A stretch of 35,551 nt of DNA from an uncultured Flavobacteriales bacterium (lineage in GTDB: Bacteria; Bacteroidota; Bacteroidia; Flavobacteriales_D; Crocinitomicaceae), in NCBI GenBank assembly GCA_913020765.1, contig CAJWAO010000016.1:1-35551 (forward strand), written 5' to 3'. The notes beneath the pieces are model-generated. The model was not told where the DNA came from. It saw only the letters and a list, made by a program, of their open reading frames with translations, and did no database searches. Shown here in pieces: positions 1 through 7,614 of the stretch; within the stretch, counting starts at the first letter, position 1; each line of letters begins with the position of its first letter. The position numbers and the translations under genes are program-made.

Positions 1-1
1 G

Positions 2-1969
2 CATATTATAGAAACTGAAAACATTAAGAAGCAAGACCAAGAGGTTTCCATAAGATTCGCTCCATTTGTCTTTATCTTTAGCACCCTGGCATTGGGAATG
101 ACCATAGGCTATGCCCAAGTCAGCTTAAAACTTTGGGCAATTTTCTCCTTCGGTATTCTAATTACAGCAGTCCTCTGGCAAAAAATAAAGCCAGAAGGAA
201 ATGTAAAATATCTCCTTTTTTTTCTTTTTCTTTTTCTTCAGCTTGGTTTTTTTAGTACAAAAACACAACAAAAAATACCACAGGATTTTATTATAAAAGA
301 TATATACCAGTTCCAGTGTGAAATCGTTGAGCTTGACAGAGGAGATAAAAATTGGAATAAAGGCATTGCGGAAATACAACAAATATTTACGCAGGATCAA
401 AACTCAATAATTTTAAAAGAAAAGCTACTTATTTACACGGATAAAAAAACAAGTGGCAAACTTGGCCCCGGAGATATTGTGCTTATTGAAAGTCAAATTC
501 AAAAAATACAAAACAAAGGAAATCCTGGCGAATTTGATGCTTCATATTATTGGAAGTCCAAAAGCGTCAACTATATGACATTTTTCACTGAATCAGATTA
601 TGTGCAAATAAAAGATGCAAAAATTAAAATCAAAAATGCTCTCAAAAGTGGCATCATAAAAAGTTTAAAAAAAAATGTCGCACCTGAACATCTTGGGATC
701 GTTAAAGCTTTATTTCTTGGTGATAAATCATCTCTGGAGCAAGAAATGAGGCAGTCGTTTAGTGCTGCAGGCGCTATGCATCTATTGGCTATATCAGGAT
801 TACATATCGGTCTATTCATTTGGATTATCTATGGTGTTTTTAGATTCTTTTCAAGATTAATCCGGAGAAACACAGCCCTCCTGTTTGCTTTCATATTTAT
901 TTGGCTTTATGCATATCTCATTGACTTTCCTCCAAGTGTTCTAAGATCCGTACTGATGTTTTCAATTCTCAGTCTAGGTTATTTTACCCGAGGGATTAAA
1001 AACCAGCTAAACATTCTGTTTTTCTCAGCCACTGTATTACTTTTATTACATCCCGCATATCTTCTTGACATCGGTTACCAGCTATCTTACGCGGCAATGC
1101 TTGGTATTATACTATGCTACAATGCTCTTTCAAGCAACATAAGGTTTAAAAAAAAGCCCCTCACTTTCTTATGGAATGCGACAGCACTTTGTCTTTCGGC
1201 GCAGTTGTTTACATTTCCCATATGCCTATATTATTTTCATCAATTTCCGAATTACTTTATATTGTCAAATCTTGGAATTGTAACTCTTGCTGGAATAATT
1301 GTAGGTTTAGGAGGGGCTGTAATTATCTTTTCACAGCTCGCATTTCTAGCTGAAAAAATCGCCTTTTTACTCTCAGTATTGCTCTCTTTACTTATTACAT
1401 TTATTCAGTGGATTGAAAACCTTCCAGGTTCTATCGCACAAGGATTTATATTTCACGAAATTGAACTAATATTACTATTCACATGCTGTGCTCTGGTTTA
1501 TTGGAGCCTTATCAATAAAAAACATAGATTAATTTCAGGCATATTCGGAATATGCGCCTGTGTAATCATTGCAAGTAACCACTACAGACAACTCTCAAGC
1601 AAACATCTTGTTTTGTTTAATACAAATAGATTTTCATGCGCACTTCATATGAGTAATATCACCTACTTTTTACATGATAATTTAGCACCAAAAAATTATA
1701 AACAATTACTTTCTAACTATAATAAGTGCTATCCCGGTGAGACAGAGGTCATAAATTTAAAAAATCAAATCATTACGATTAGCTCACCTTTTTGTAAACT
1801 GAATTTTTCATGGAAAGAAAATAATTTAATCATGTGCCTGAATGATACGAACTATAATATTTGCTATTCTCAAAAAGGAATTTTGAAATTCGAAAATAAA
1901 AAAATAGGCTTGGCTTGGATTGAAGGCACAAAAATTAGACTAAATAAAGCTTATTTTTTCCATTTTTAA
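2..1969 (+). CDS. comEC: ComEC/Rec2-family DNA uptake channel protein (5' end outside window)
   Basis: Polytopic inner-membrane protein of the ComEC/Rec2 family, which carries single-stranded DNA across the cytoplasmic membrane during natural transformation. The reading frame is open to the window edge and has no in-frame ATG near its left end, so the true start probably lies just upstream; the TTG at 92 would cut into the first membrane helix. The order fits the family: N-terminal helices, a soluble DUF4131-like region (roughly nt 290-600), then the Competence domain. Its hallmark is at about nt 704-815, where ALFLGDK is followed by ISGLHIGLF. Many hydrophobic helices follow up to about nt 1550. 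As in other Bacteroidota there is no C-terminal metallo-beta-lactamase domain; the last ~130 residues are soluble and unassigned. The family call is secure; competence in this organism is inferred. Confidence 0.9.
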   Translation, partial: HIIETENIKKQDQEVSIRFAPFVFIFSTLALGMTIGYAQVSLKLWAIFSFGILITAVLWQKIKPEGNVKYLLFFLFLFLQLGFFSTKTQQKIPQDFIIKDIYQFQCEIVELDRGDKNWNKGIAEIQQIFTQDQNSIILKEKLLIYTDKKTSGKLGPGDIVLIESQIQKIQNKGNPGEFDASYYWKSKSVNYMTFFTESDYVQIKDAKIKIKNALKSGIIKSLKKNVAPEHLGIVKALFLGDKSSLEQEMRQSFSAAGAMHLLAISGLHIGLFIWIIYGVFRFFSRLIRRNTALLFAFIFIWLYAYLIDFPPSVLRSVLMFSILSLGYFTRGIKNQLNILFFSATVLLLLHPAYLLDIGYQLSYAAMLGIILCYNALSSNIRFKKKPLTFLWNATALCLSAQLFTFPICLYYFHQFPNYFILSNLGIVTLAGIIVGLGGAVIIFSQLAFLAEKIAFLLSVLLSLLITFIQWIENLPGSIAQGFIFHEIELILLFTCCALVYWSLINKKHRLISGIFGICACVIIASNHYRQLSSKHLVLFNTNRFSCALHMSNITYFLHDNLAPKNYKQLLSNYNKCYPGETEVINLKNQIITISSPFCKLNFSWKENNLIMCLNDTNYNICYSQKGILKFENKKIGLAWIEGTKIRLNKAYFFHF

Positions 1970-2013
1970 AGTCTATTGATAGCATAGTTTTATCTTTACA
2001 AAAAAATGAGTGC

Positions 2014-2331
2014 ATGAAGACAATCTGCCCTGAAGAATGTAAGCGAAAAATGCAGGATGACCCCTCTATTAAGGTAATTGATATTCGTGAAGCATTTGAA
2101 TATGAATTTTGCAACCTCGGTAACGATCACATTCCTATGCAGGATTTCTTAGATAATGCAGATAGCCTAGATGAAACCCAAACCTATGTTTTAATGTGTA
2201 AGTCAGGCAACCGAGCTTTGGCACTTGCCAATCTACTAACATGCGAGAAAGGGCTTAACAATATCCTTGTTATGGAAGGTGGTATCATGGGTTGGAGAGA
2301 GAAAAACGATCCGAGTCTAAATATAGAATAG
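2014..2331 (+). CDS. Single-domain rhodanese-like sulfurtransferase
   Basis: A 105-residue cytoplasmic protein consisting of one rhodanese domain. The start is typical of the family (IKVIDIREAFEYEF, with the conserved D-x-R-E). The active-site loop is CKSGNRA, with the presumed persulfide-carrying cysteine at residue 62 and the conserved arginine at 67. The C-terminal MEGGIMGWRE matches the usual GG-x-x-x-W ending. Such proteins move sulfane sulfur between small molecules or proteins; the partner here is unknown. An ATG at 2006 runs straight into a stop, so 2014 is the start. The stop codon is directly followed by the ATG of the DedA gene (TAGATG), implying translational coupling. A TATCTTTA sequence at 1991-1998 resembles a Bacteroidota -7 box and could start this two-gene unit. 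Confidence 0.88.
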   Translation: MKTICPEECKRKMQDDPSIKVIDIREAFEYEFCNLGNDHIPMQDFLDNADSLDETQTYVLMCKSGNRALALANLLTCEKGLNNILVMEGGIMGWREKNDPSLNIE

Positions 2332-3003
2332 ATGAACATTATTCAGCAGCTCATTGACTTTATCCTTCATTTGGACGCCCACCTTTTTTCATTAATCACA
2401 GATTATGGCAACTGGATTTACCTCATTCTTTTTATGATTGTTTTCGTAGAAACCGGACTGGTTGTTATGCCATTATTGCCCGGAGACTCCCTGTTGTTTG
2501 CGGCGGGTACTTTTTGTGCTGGCGTTGTGCAGCATGGTCAAACAGCTGAGCTCAATCTTTGGATTATAATCCCGCTCCTTTGTACAGCCGCTTTTATTGG
2601 TGACAATCTGAATTACTACATCGGTAAAAATATTGGTCTCAAGGTCATGCAGTGGAAAATAAAAGAACGGCAAATTGTTAAGCAATCCTACATCGATAAA
2701 ACGCAAGCTTTCTATGACAAGCACGGACCCAAAACGATAATTCTTGCCCGCTATGTTCCCATTGTCCGAACCTTTGCTCCATTTGTAGCGGGCGTGGGAG
2801 AAATGAAATACTTCAAATTCATAAAATACAGCGTTATTGGCGGTATTACGTGGGTCTTTGCTTTAACTTTATTGGGTTACTTCTTTGGCAATCTGCCAAT
2901 CGTGCAACGCAACTTTGAAACTGTGATATTCGGTATCATTGGCCTCTCCCTCCTACCCATGCTCATCGAATTTATCAAAGCCAAAGTAGGCAATCGCAAA
3001 TAA
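2332..3003 (+). CDS. DedA/VTT family integral membrane protein
   Basis: A 223-residue inner-membrane protein of the DedA (SNARE-associated/VTT) family, several members of which flip or recycle undecaprenyl phosphate or phosphatidylethanolamine. The family's conserved acidic residues are in place (E40, D52 in LLPGDSLL, D91 in IGDNLNYYIGK), as is the arginine motif ARYVPIVRTFAPFVAG at 139-154 (R140, R146). Re-entrant helices flank these motifs and two further helices close the protein. It is joined head-to-tail with the rhodanese gene with no spacer. Which lipid it handles cannot be read from the sequence. A perfect palindrome followed by a T-run lies just after the stop. Confidence 0.9.
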   Translation: MNIIQQLIDFILHLDAHLFSLITDYGNWIYLILFMIVFVETGLVVMPLLPGDSLLFAAGTFCAGVVQHGQTAELNLWIIIPLLCTAAFIGDNLNYYIGKNIGLKVMQWKIKERQIVKQSYIDKTQAFYDKHGPKTIILARYVPIVRTFAPFVAGVGEMKYFKFIKYSVIGGITWVFALTLLGYFFGNLPIVQRNFETVIFGIIGLSLLPMLIEFIKAKVGNRK

Positions 3004-3016
3004 ATTTATCCTAAAA

Positions 3017-3032
3017 ATTATGCATGCATAAT
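3017..3032. promoter_or_regulatory. Perfect 16-bp palindrome between dedA-like and thiolase genes
   Basis: ATTATGCATGCATAAT is fully self-complementary and is followed by a run of T from 3035. It could fold as a 6-bp stem with a 4-base loop and act as a weak terminator for the DedA gene, or it could be a repressor site for the thiolase gene starting at 3074. The sequence alone does not decide between these. Confidence 0.35.
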
Positions 3033-3073
3033 ACTTTTTTTAGTACATTTATCTCCCATAAAATGATTACATA

Positions 3074-4258
3074 ATGAGCAACACAGCATACATAGTAGCA
3101 GCCTCTCGTTCGGCAGTAGGAAAATCAAAAAAAGGCGGATTCCGATTTACGCGGCCTGATGACATAGCAAAGGGAGTCATCCATCACATGCTCAATGATC
3201 TTCCAGAATTTGACCATGAAAAAATAAGTGATGTAATTGTTGGAAATGCTGATCCTGAAGCAGAACATGGCTTAAACATGGCCAGAATGATTTCACTGAT
3301 GTCTTTGAACTCAGTAAAAGTTCCTGGGGTTACCGTAAACAGGTATTGCGCATCAGGTATTGAAACCATCGCCATGGCCGCAGCTAAAATTCAAAGTGGC
3401 ATGGCAGAATGTATTATTGCCGGCGGAGCGCAATCCATGTCATTTGTTCCAATGGGAGGATGGCGTATTGTTCCCCATGCAAAAGTAGGTAAGTCAAATC
3501 CGAATTGGTATTGGGGAATGGGATTGACTGCTGAGGAGGTTGCCAAAAAGTATAACATAAAGAGAGAAGATCAAGATTTGTTTTCTGTATCGTCACATAC
3601 AAAGGCGCTAGCAGCACTCAAAAACAATACGTTTAAAGGGGAAATAGCACCCATTGAAGTTGAACATGTTTACCTTGATCAAGACGAAAAAAGACAGGTT
3701 AAAAAATATACTGTAGATACTGATGAAGGTCCGAGACCGGGTACAAATATCAAGGCCTTATCCAGACTCAAACCTGTTTTTGCGCAAGGAGGTTCTGTCA
3801 CAGCTGGTAATTCGTCACAAACTTCTGATGGTGCTGCGTTTGTGATGGTAATGTCTGAAAATATGGTGAAAGAGCTGAATGTTGAGCCCATCGCAAGGTT
3901 GGTATCATACCAAGTGGTTGGTGTCGAACCTAAAATTATGGGAATCGGACCTGTAGATGCCATTCCTCGCGCCATATCTAAAGCAGGGCTCAAGCTCAAT
4001 GATATCGGCTTAATTGAATTAAATGAAGCCTTCGCATCTCAAGCCGTGGCTGTAATCAAGGAAGCAAAACTAAATCCAGAAATCGTCAATGTCAACGGAG
4101 GCGCAATCGCATTGGGACACCCTCTAGGGTGCACTGGAGCAAAGTTAACCGTTCAGTTGATCAACGAAATGAGAAGGCGGAATCAAAAATACGGAATGGT
4201 TACAATGTGTGTCGGTGCTGGACAAGGTGCCGCTGGCGTAATAGAACTTCTAAAATAA
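3074..4258 (+). CDS. Acetyl-CoA C-acyltransferase (thiolase)
   Basis: A 394-residue thiolase that cleaves 3-ketoacyl-CoA (beta-oxidation) or condenses acyl-CoAs. All catalytic elements are visible: the acyl-accepting cysteine C92 in NRYCASGIE, the NEAFASQA motif, the histidine at about 349 in GHPLGCTGA, and the second cysteine at about 379 in MCVGAGQGAAG. Full length for the family. It is monocistronic: preceded by a palindrome-containing gap and ending convergently with, and overlapping by 9 bp, the gene on the opposite strand. No fadB-like partner is adjacent, so its role in fatty-acid degradation (the FadA/FadI type is most likely) is inferred from family rather than context. Confidence 0.93.
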   Translation: MSNTAYIVAASRSAVGKSKKGGFRFTRPDDIAKGVIHHMLNDLPEFDHEKISDVIVGNADPEAEHGLNMARMISLMSLNSVKVPGVTVNRYCASGIETIAMAAAKIQSGMAECIIAGGAQSMSFVPMGGWRIVPHAKVGKSNPNWYWGMGLTAEEVAKKYNIKREDQDLFSVSSHTKALAALKNNTFKGEIAPIEVEHVYLDQDEKRQVKKYTVDTDEGPRPGTNIKALSRLKPVFAQGGSVTAGNSSQTSDGAAFVMVMSENMVKELNVEPIARLVSYQVVGVEPKIMGIGPVDAIPRAISKAGLKLNDIGLIELNEAFASQAVAVIKEAKLNPEIVNVNGGAIALGHPLGCTGAKLTVQLINEMRRRNQKYGMVTMCVGAGQGAAGVIELLK

Positions 4259-4771
4259 TTCCTGAAATTCTTTTTTGACTATTTTGACTGCTATGCTTGT
4301 TGGAAACTCTTCAAGCTGGGCAATGATTTCAAATATTTTTTCTGAAAGATCCGTGCTTGTGGACTTTTCATTCATCTGACTACCTGCCATATGAATAAGT
4401 TTAATGACTTCATCTTTAGAATTTCTGATAATCTCCCAAGTGCCTGCAGTGATAAAAATCTGTTGGGCAAGATTATGCTCAAACTCGCTACGGACAGTCT
4501 TGACAAGTTCAGCTTGAAAAAGTGTAGCGTTCAATTTTGGGTTATGAGCCCGCATAATTAAACTATTGGGGTGAATTCGCTCCAAAAGCAAAACCGATCT
4601 CTGATAAGCATCTAACCTACTCGGCAAAAAGAATTCTTGTCTTTGCTTATGTAACTCGGATCGAAGTTTTATGACCTCCTTATCTGTCTGCTTTTTCAGA
4701 AAACGAAATACGATTAGAACAAGTGCGCCAAAGCTAACAAGCGTAATAAAAAGAAAAATCCAAACTTCCAT
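4250..4771 (-). CDS. Conserved Bacteroidota membrane-anchored protein of unknown function
   Basis: A 173-residue protein with one N-terminal transmembrane helix (residues ~3-24) followed by a basic, coiled-coil-prone stretch and a soluble mostly helical domain. The patterns LDAYQRSVLLLERIHPNSL and RSEFEHNLAQQIFI look like a family I recall from many Bacteroidota, annotated only as hypothetical or with a DUF number. No catalytic motif is visible. It has its own upstream region facing the symporter gene, containing an exact Bacteroidota -7 box, and overlaps the thiolase gene tail-to-tail by 9 bp. Function unknown. Confidence 0.75.
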   Translation of the reverse strand: MEVWIFLFITLVSFGALVLIVFRFLKKQTDKEVIKLRSELHKQRQEFFLPSRLDAYQRSVLLLERIHPNSLIMRAHNPKLNATLFQAELVKTVRSEFEHNLAQQIFITAGTWEIIRNSKDEVIKLIHMAGSQMNEKSTSTDLSEKIFEIIAQLEEFPTSIAVKIVKKEFQELF

Positions 4772-4783
4772 ATTCTATGTTTA

Positions 4784-4791
4784 CAAATATA
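4784..4791 (-). promoter_or_regulatory. Candidate -7 box (TATATTTG) for the unknown membrane protein gene
   Basis: On the - strand this is an exact match to the Bacteroidota -7 consensus TAnnTTTG. It lies 12 bp before the ATG at 4771, so the transcript would have a very short leader. No convincing -33 TTTG stands at the expected distance, so it remains a candidate. Confidence 0.4.
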
Positions 4792-4805
4792 CTTACCTTT
4801 TCACA

Positions 4806-4815
4806 TTAACGTTAA
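4806..4815. promoter_or_regulatory. Palindrome TTAACGTTAA in the divergent promoter region
   Basis: A 10-bp perfect palindrome midway between the divergent starts at 4771 and 4866. It sits between two candidate -7 boxes and so could bind a shared regulator. It is short and could be chance in AT-rich DNA. Confidence 0.2.
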
Positions 4816-4829
4816 AAGACAAATAAAGA

Positions 4830-4837
4830 TACATTTG
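4830..4837 (+). promoter_or_regulatory. Candidate -7 box (TACATTTG) for the symporter operon
   Basis: Exact match to TAnnTTTG, 28 bp before the ATG at 4866, which would give a leader of about 20 nt. No clear -33 element was found upstream. Confidence 0.4.
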
Positions 4838-4865
4838 TAATCATCTTATTTAATATGTCTAAAAT

Positions 4866-6362
4866 ATGACACCTGCGCTAATTGTTACCATTTTGGTTCT
4901 TTATTTTGGACTCCTCGTAGCGATTTCTTTTTTTACATCGCAAGCCAAAGGAAATGATGGCTTTTTTGTAGGAGAACGTCAATCTCCATGGTATCTTGTC
5001 GCGTTTGGGATGATCGGTGCATCTTTAAGTGGCGTTACTTTCTTGTCCGTTCCTGGATGGGTTGGAAATTCAAGCAACCAATTCAGCTATATGCAGGCAG
5101 TATTAGGCTATTTTATAGGTTATCTCATCATTACTTATATTCTTATGCCTCTTTACTACAAAATGAACGTAGTTTCCATTTACGAATATCTGAAGGAACG
5201 ATTTGGATTTTTAAGCCATAAAACTGGTGCTGTTCTTTTTATATTGTCAAGAGTCATAGGGGCCTCCGTGAGACTCATGCTCGTTGCTGAAGTTTTACAG
5301 AGTATTTTATTTGACGATTGGGGTATTCCATTTGAGCTAACGGTTACGATATGTATATTGCTGATTTGGTTATATACGAATCGTGGTGGCATTAAAACAA
5401 TCGTTTGGACAGATACCTTACAGACCGCATTCATGCTTTTTTCAGTTGGGCTTACCGTTTATTTCATCGCCAATGCACTTCCTAATACAGAAGACATTGG
5501 AATAATAGAGCAAGTCACAAATGGTCCTTATGGACAGATTTTTTTCTTTGAAGACTTTTATGGTTCTAATCACTTCTTAAAACACTTCTTCGGGGGCGTA
5601 TTCATTGCTATTGGAATGACCGGACTAGACCAAGACATGATGCAGAAGAACTTGAGCTGTAAAAGCTTAAATGATGCCCAAAAAAATATGATGAGTATGG
5701 CAAGTGTTTTAATTGTTGTCAATCTTGTTTTTTTATTCTTAGGTGCTTTGTTGTATATGTATGCATCAGTCTATTCAATTCCCTTTGAAAAACCTGACAT
5801 GCTTTTCTCTGCAATTGCAATGGATAATAACACACCGGTATTCATAGGGATATTGTTCCTTCTTGGGCTAATTGCTGCTGCTTATTCAAGTGCAGACTCG
5901 GCGCTAACATCGTTGACCACATCTATTTTTGTCGACCTAATTCCAGAAAAAAGAAAAACAGATGACAATAAAGTTCATTTACGCAAACGAATTCATGTTG
6001 CCGTGTCGTTGTTAATAATTATTGTTGTTCTGATCCTACATCATTTCACCGATGATTCTGCCATTGGATTACTGATGAAATTTGCTGGTTTTACCTACGG
6101 CCCTCTGATTGGTGTGTTTTTCTTTGGTATCCTCACTAAACAAGCTTTAAACGACAGAGCTATTCCATTAACGAGTATGATATCGATAAGCTTTACATTT
6201 CTTCTTTGGTACTATTCAAAAGGAGCTCCTGGAGTTGAAAAGGGAGCACCCGGAATATTGGGTGAATACGCATTTGGTTTTGAACTAATCATTTTAAATG
6301 CCTTTCTTACCTTTATATTATTATTTATTGCATCAAAAGCGCAATCAATTCTAAAAAAATGA
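4866..6362 (+). CDS. Sodium:solute symporter (SSS family)
   Basis: A 498-residue polytopic membrane protein of the sodium:solute symporter family (SGLT/PutP type), importing a solute with sodium ions. About 13 hydrophobic helices are visible. Family signatures include FFVGERQSPWY early on, the glycine/serine-rich GMIGASLSGVTFLSVPG of the first core helices, and the LGLIAAAYSSADSALTSL stretch that contributes to sodium binding. The substrate cannot be read from sequence; sugars, sialic acid and similar organic solutes are usual in Bacteroidota. Its stop overlaps the start of the GlmU-like gene by 4 bp (ATGA), so the two are probably translated together. Confidence 0.92.
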   Translation: MTPALIVTILVLYFGLLVAISFFTSQAKGNDGFFVGERQSPWYLVAFGMIGASLSGVTFLSVPGWVGNSSNQFSYMQAVLGYFIGYLIITYILMPLYYKMNVVSIYEYLKERFGFLSHKTGAVLFILSRVIGASVRLMLVAEVLQSILFDDWGIPFELTVTICILLIWLYTNRGGIKTIVWTDTLQTAFMLFSVGLTVYFIANALPNTEDIGIIEQVTNGPYGQIFFFEDFYGSNHFLKHFFGGVFIAIGMTGLDQDMMQKNLSCKSLNDAQKNMMSMASVLIVVNLVFLFLGALLYMYASVYSIPFEKPDMLFSAIAMDNNTPVFIGILFLLGLIAAAYSSADSALTSLTTSIFVDLIPEKRKTDDNKVHLRKRIHVAVSLLIIIVVLILHHFTDDSAIGLLMKFAGFTYGPLIGVFFFGILTKQALNDRAIPLTSMISISFTFLLWYYSKGAPGVEKGAPGILGEYAFGFELIILNAFLTFILLFIASKAQSILKK

Positions 6363-7495
6363 AATTTAACTTAAGTGATTTTGGGAAACATAAAAACTTT
6401 GCACCGCTCAGTTTAACCAAGCCTATTGGATGCATTCGTATGGGGATCTTCACAAATGTTGAAAGATACCTGTCCTATTTACCCGAGGCGCATATCGGCT
6501 ATGAGACTGAAGATTATCTTACTCATAAATACCCAAGGTTAGACTGTGATTTAACTGTAAACGCTTGCGTTATACCAAATCCTGAGTTTATAGCTGCTCT
6601 TTTGCACCTCGAAGAAAACCAAAGTTTATATGATGAAGATAGATTGCTTGCTCAGAAAGGAAATGGAGCTGAGCCGATTAAATTCATAGGAACTAAATTA
6701 ATTATCCTCGAAGAACGATGGGATATATTTCAAAAAAATGCTGCCGCACTCGACTTGGATTTTAATCAGGTGACTGATGGTCGAAAAACCCAAGCACTTT
6801 CTCCCTCAAACCTTTTGATAGGGCCGAAAAGCAAACTATTTATTGAGCAAGGAGCGATGATTGAAGGATGCACACTTAATACAAATGATGGTCCGATATA
6901 CATCGGAAAAGGTGCGGAAATCATGGAAGGAAGTCTTGTTCGGGGCGGTCTTGCCCTGTGTAACGAGGCAACGATTAAAATGGGTACCAAAATATATGGC
7001 GCAACAACCATAGGCCCTCATTGTAAAGTCGGTGGCGAAGTAAATAATGTCATTTTTCAAGCATACTCCAACAAAGGACACGATGGTTTTTTAGGAAACT
7101 CCTTAATTGGTGAGTGGTGTAATCTTGGGGCAGACACCAATACCTCTAATCTAAAAAACAATTATTCCAATGTGAGAACCTACTCCTACTCGATGGCTGA
7201 AGAAGTTCAAACAGATTTACAATTTATCGGTTTGAGCATGGGAGACTATTCTAAATGCGCGATCAATACAATGTTCAATACTGCGAGTGTTGTCGGTGTT
7301 TCCTGCAATATTTTCACACACAGCTTTCCTCATAAATATATTCCAAGTTTTTCGTGGGTTCAAGGAGAAACATATACTTTAAATAAATTAGACAAAGCAC
7401 TGCTTTCCGCAAACAACATGATGCATAGAAGACAGCTATCACTAAGTAAAGAAGATGAAGCCATTCTTCAACATATAGCGAATGAACGGTATTAA
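6359..7495 (+). CDS. GlmU-like putative sugar-1-phosphate nucleotidylyl/acyltransferase (alternative Bacteroidota type)
   Basis: A 378-residue protein matching the alternative Bacteroidota GlmU family. The N-terminal half carries the family-like FAPLSLTKPIGCIRMGI and ETEDYLTHKYP in place of the usual nucleotidyltransferase glycine-rich loop, so the uridylyl activity is assumed by family only. The C-terminal half is a left-handed beta helix made of hexapeptide repeats (roughly residues 150-262), ending in the acyltransferase-like GHDGFLGNSLIGEWCNLGA with a candidate catalytic histidine at 241, then SNLKNNYS. True GlmU makes UDP-N-acetylglucosamine for peptidoglycan and surface sugars; whether this protein performs both steps is not certain. 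It is 4-bp overlapped with the upstream symporter. Confidence 0.82.
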   Translation: MKFNLSDFGKHKNFAPLSLTKPIGCIRMGIFTNVERYLSYLPEAHIGYETEDYLTHKYPRLDCDLTVNACVIPNPEFIAALLHLEENQSLYDEDRLLAQKGNGAEPIKFIGTKLIILEERWDIFQKNAAALDLDFNQVTDGRKTQALSPSNLLIGPKSKLFIEQGAMIEGCTLNTNDGPIYIGKGAEIMEGSLVRGGLALCNEATIKMGTKIYGATTIGPHCKVGGEVNNVIFQAYSNKGHDGFLGNSLIGEWCNLGADTNTSNLKNNYSNVRTYSYSMAEEVQTDLQFIGLSMGDYSKCAINTMFNTASVVGVSCNIFTHSFPHKYIPSFSWVQGETYTLNKLDKALLSANNMMHRRQLSLSKEDEAILQHIANERY

Positions 7496-7524
7496 ATCCG
7501 ACATTTTTTCCTAATCATATATTT

Positions 7525-7540
7525 TGGCACGCAGATTGAA
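7525..7540 (+). promoter_or_regulatory. Sigma-54-like promoter upstream of lon
   Basis: TGGCACG at 7525-7531 is a perfect -24 element. Four bases later TTGAA at 7536-7540 stands where the -12 element TTGCA/T is expected, with correct spacing but with A in place of the conserved C. Predicted transcription start is near 7551, leaving a leader of about 60 nt before lon. Spacing and the -24 box support RpoN use; the -12 mismatch lowers confidence. Confidence 0.5.
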
Positions 7541-7594
7541 CCTAAAGAAACGCAGACCTGTTTTAATTAAATCTGCAACATTTGACAAGAATCA

Positions 7595-7609
7595 ATGACA
7601 TTATGTCAT
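7595..7609. promoter_or_regulatory. Inverted repeat ATGACAT-T-ATGTCAT just before lon
   Basis: A perfect 7+1+7 inverted repeat ending five bases before the lon start codon. It could be an operator of a heat-shock or stress repressor, or a small hairpin masking the ribosome entry region. It does not look like a terminator because no T-run follows. Confidence 0.4.
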
Positions 7610-7614
7610 AAAGA

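Noticed and set aside
216-245. T8 tract and pyrimidine-rich run inside comEC, possible phase-variation slippage site
   Set aside because: The frame is intact and the run encodes Phe/Leu residues of a membrane helix, which is ordinary in AT-rich DNA. A T8 tract alone is weak evidence for phase variation.
3679-3999. 106-codon - strand open frame inside the thiolase gene
   Set aside because: Antisense to a clearly conserved enzyme, with no motif in the translation.
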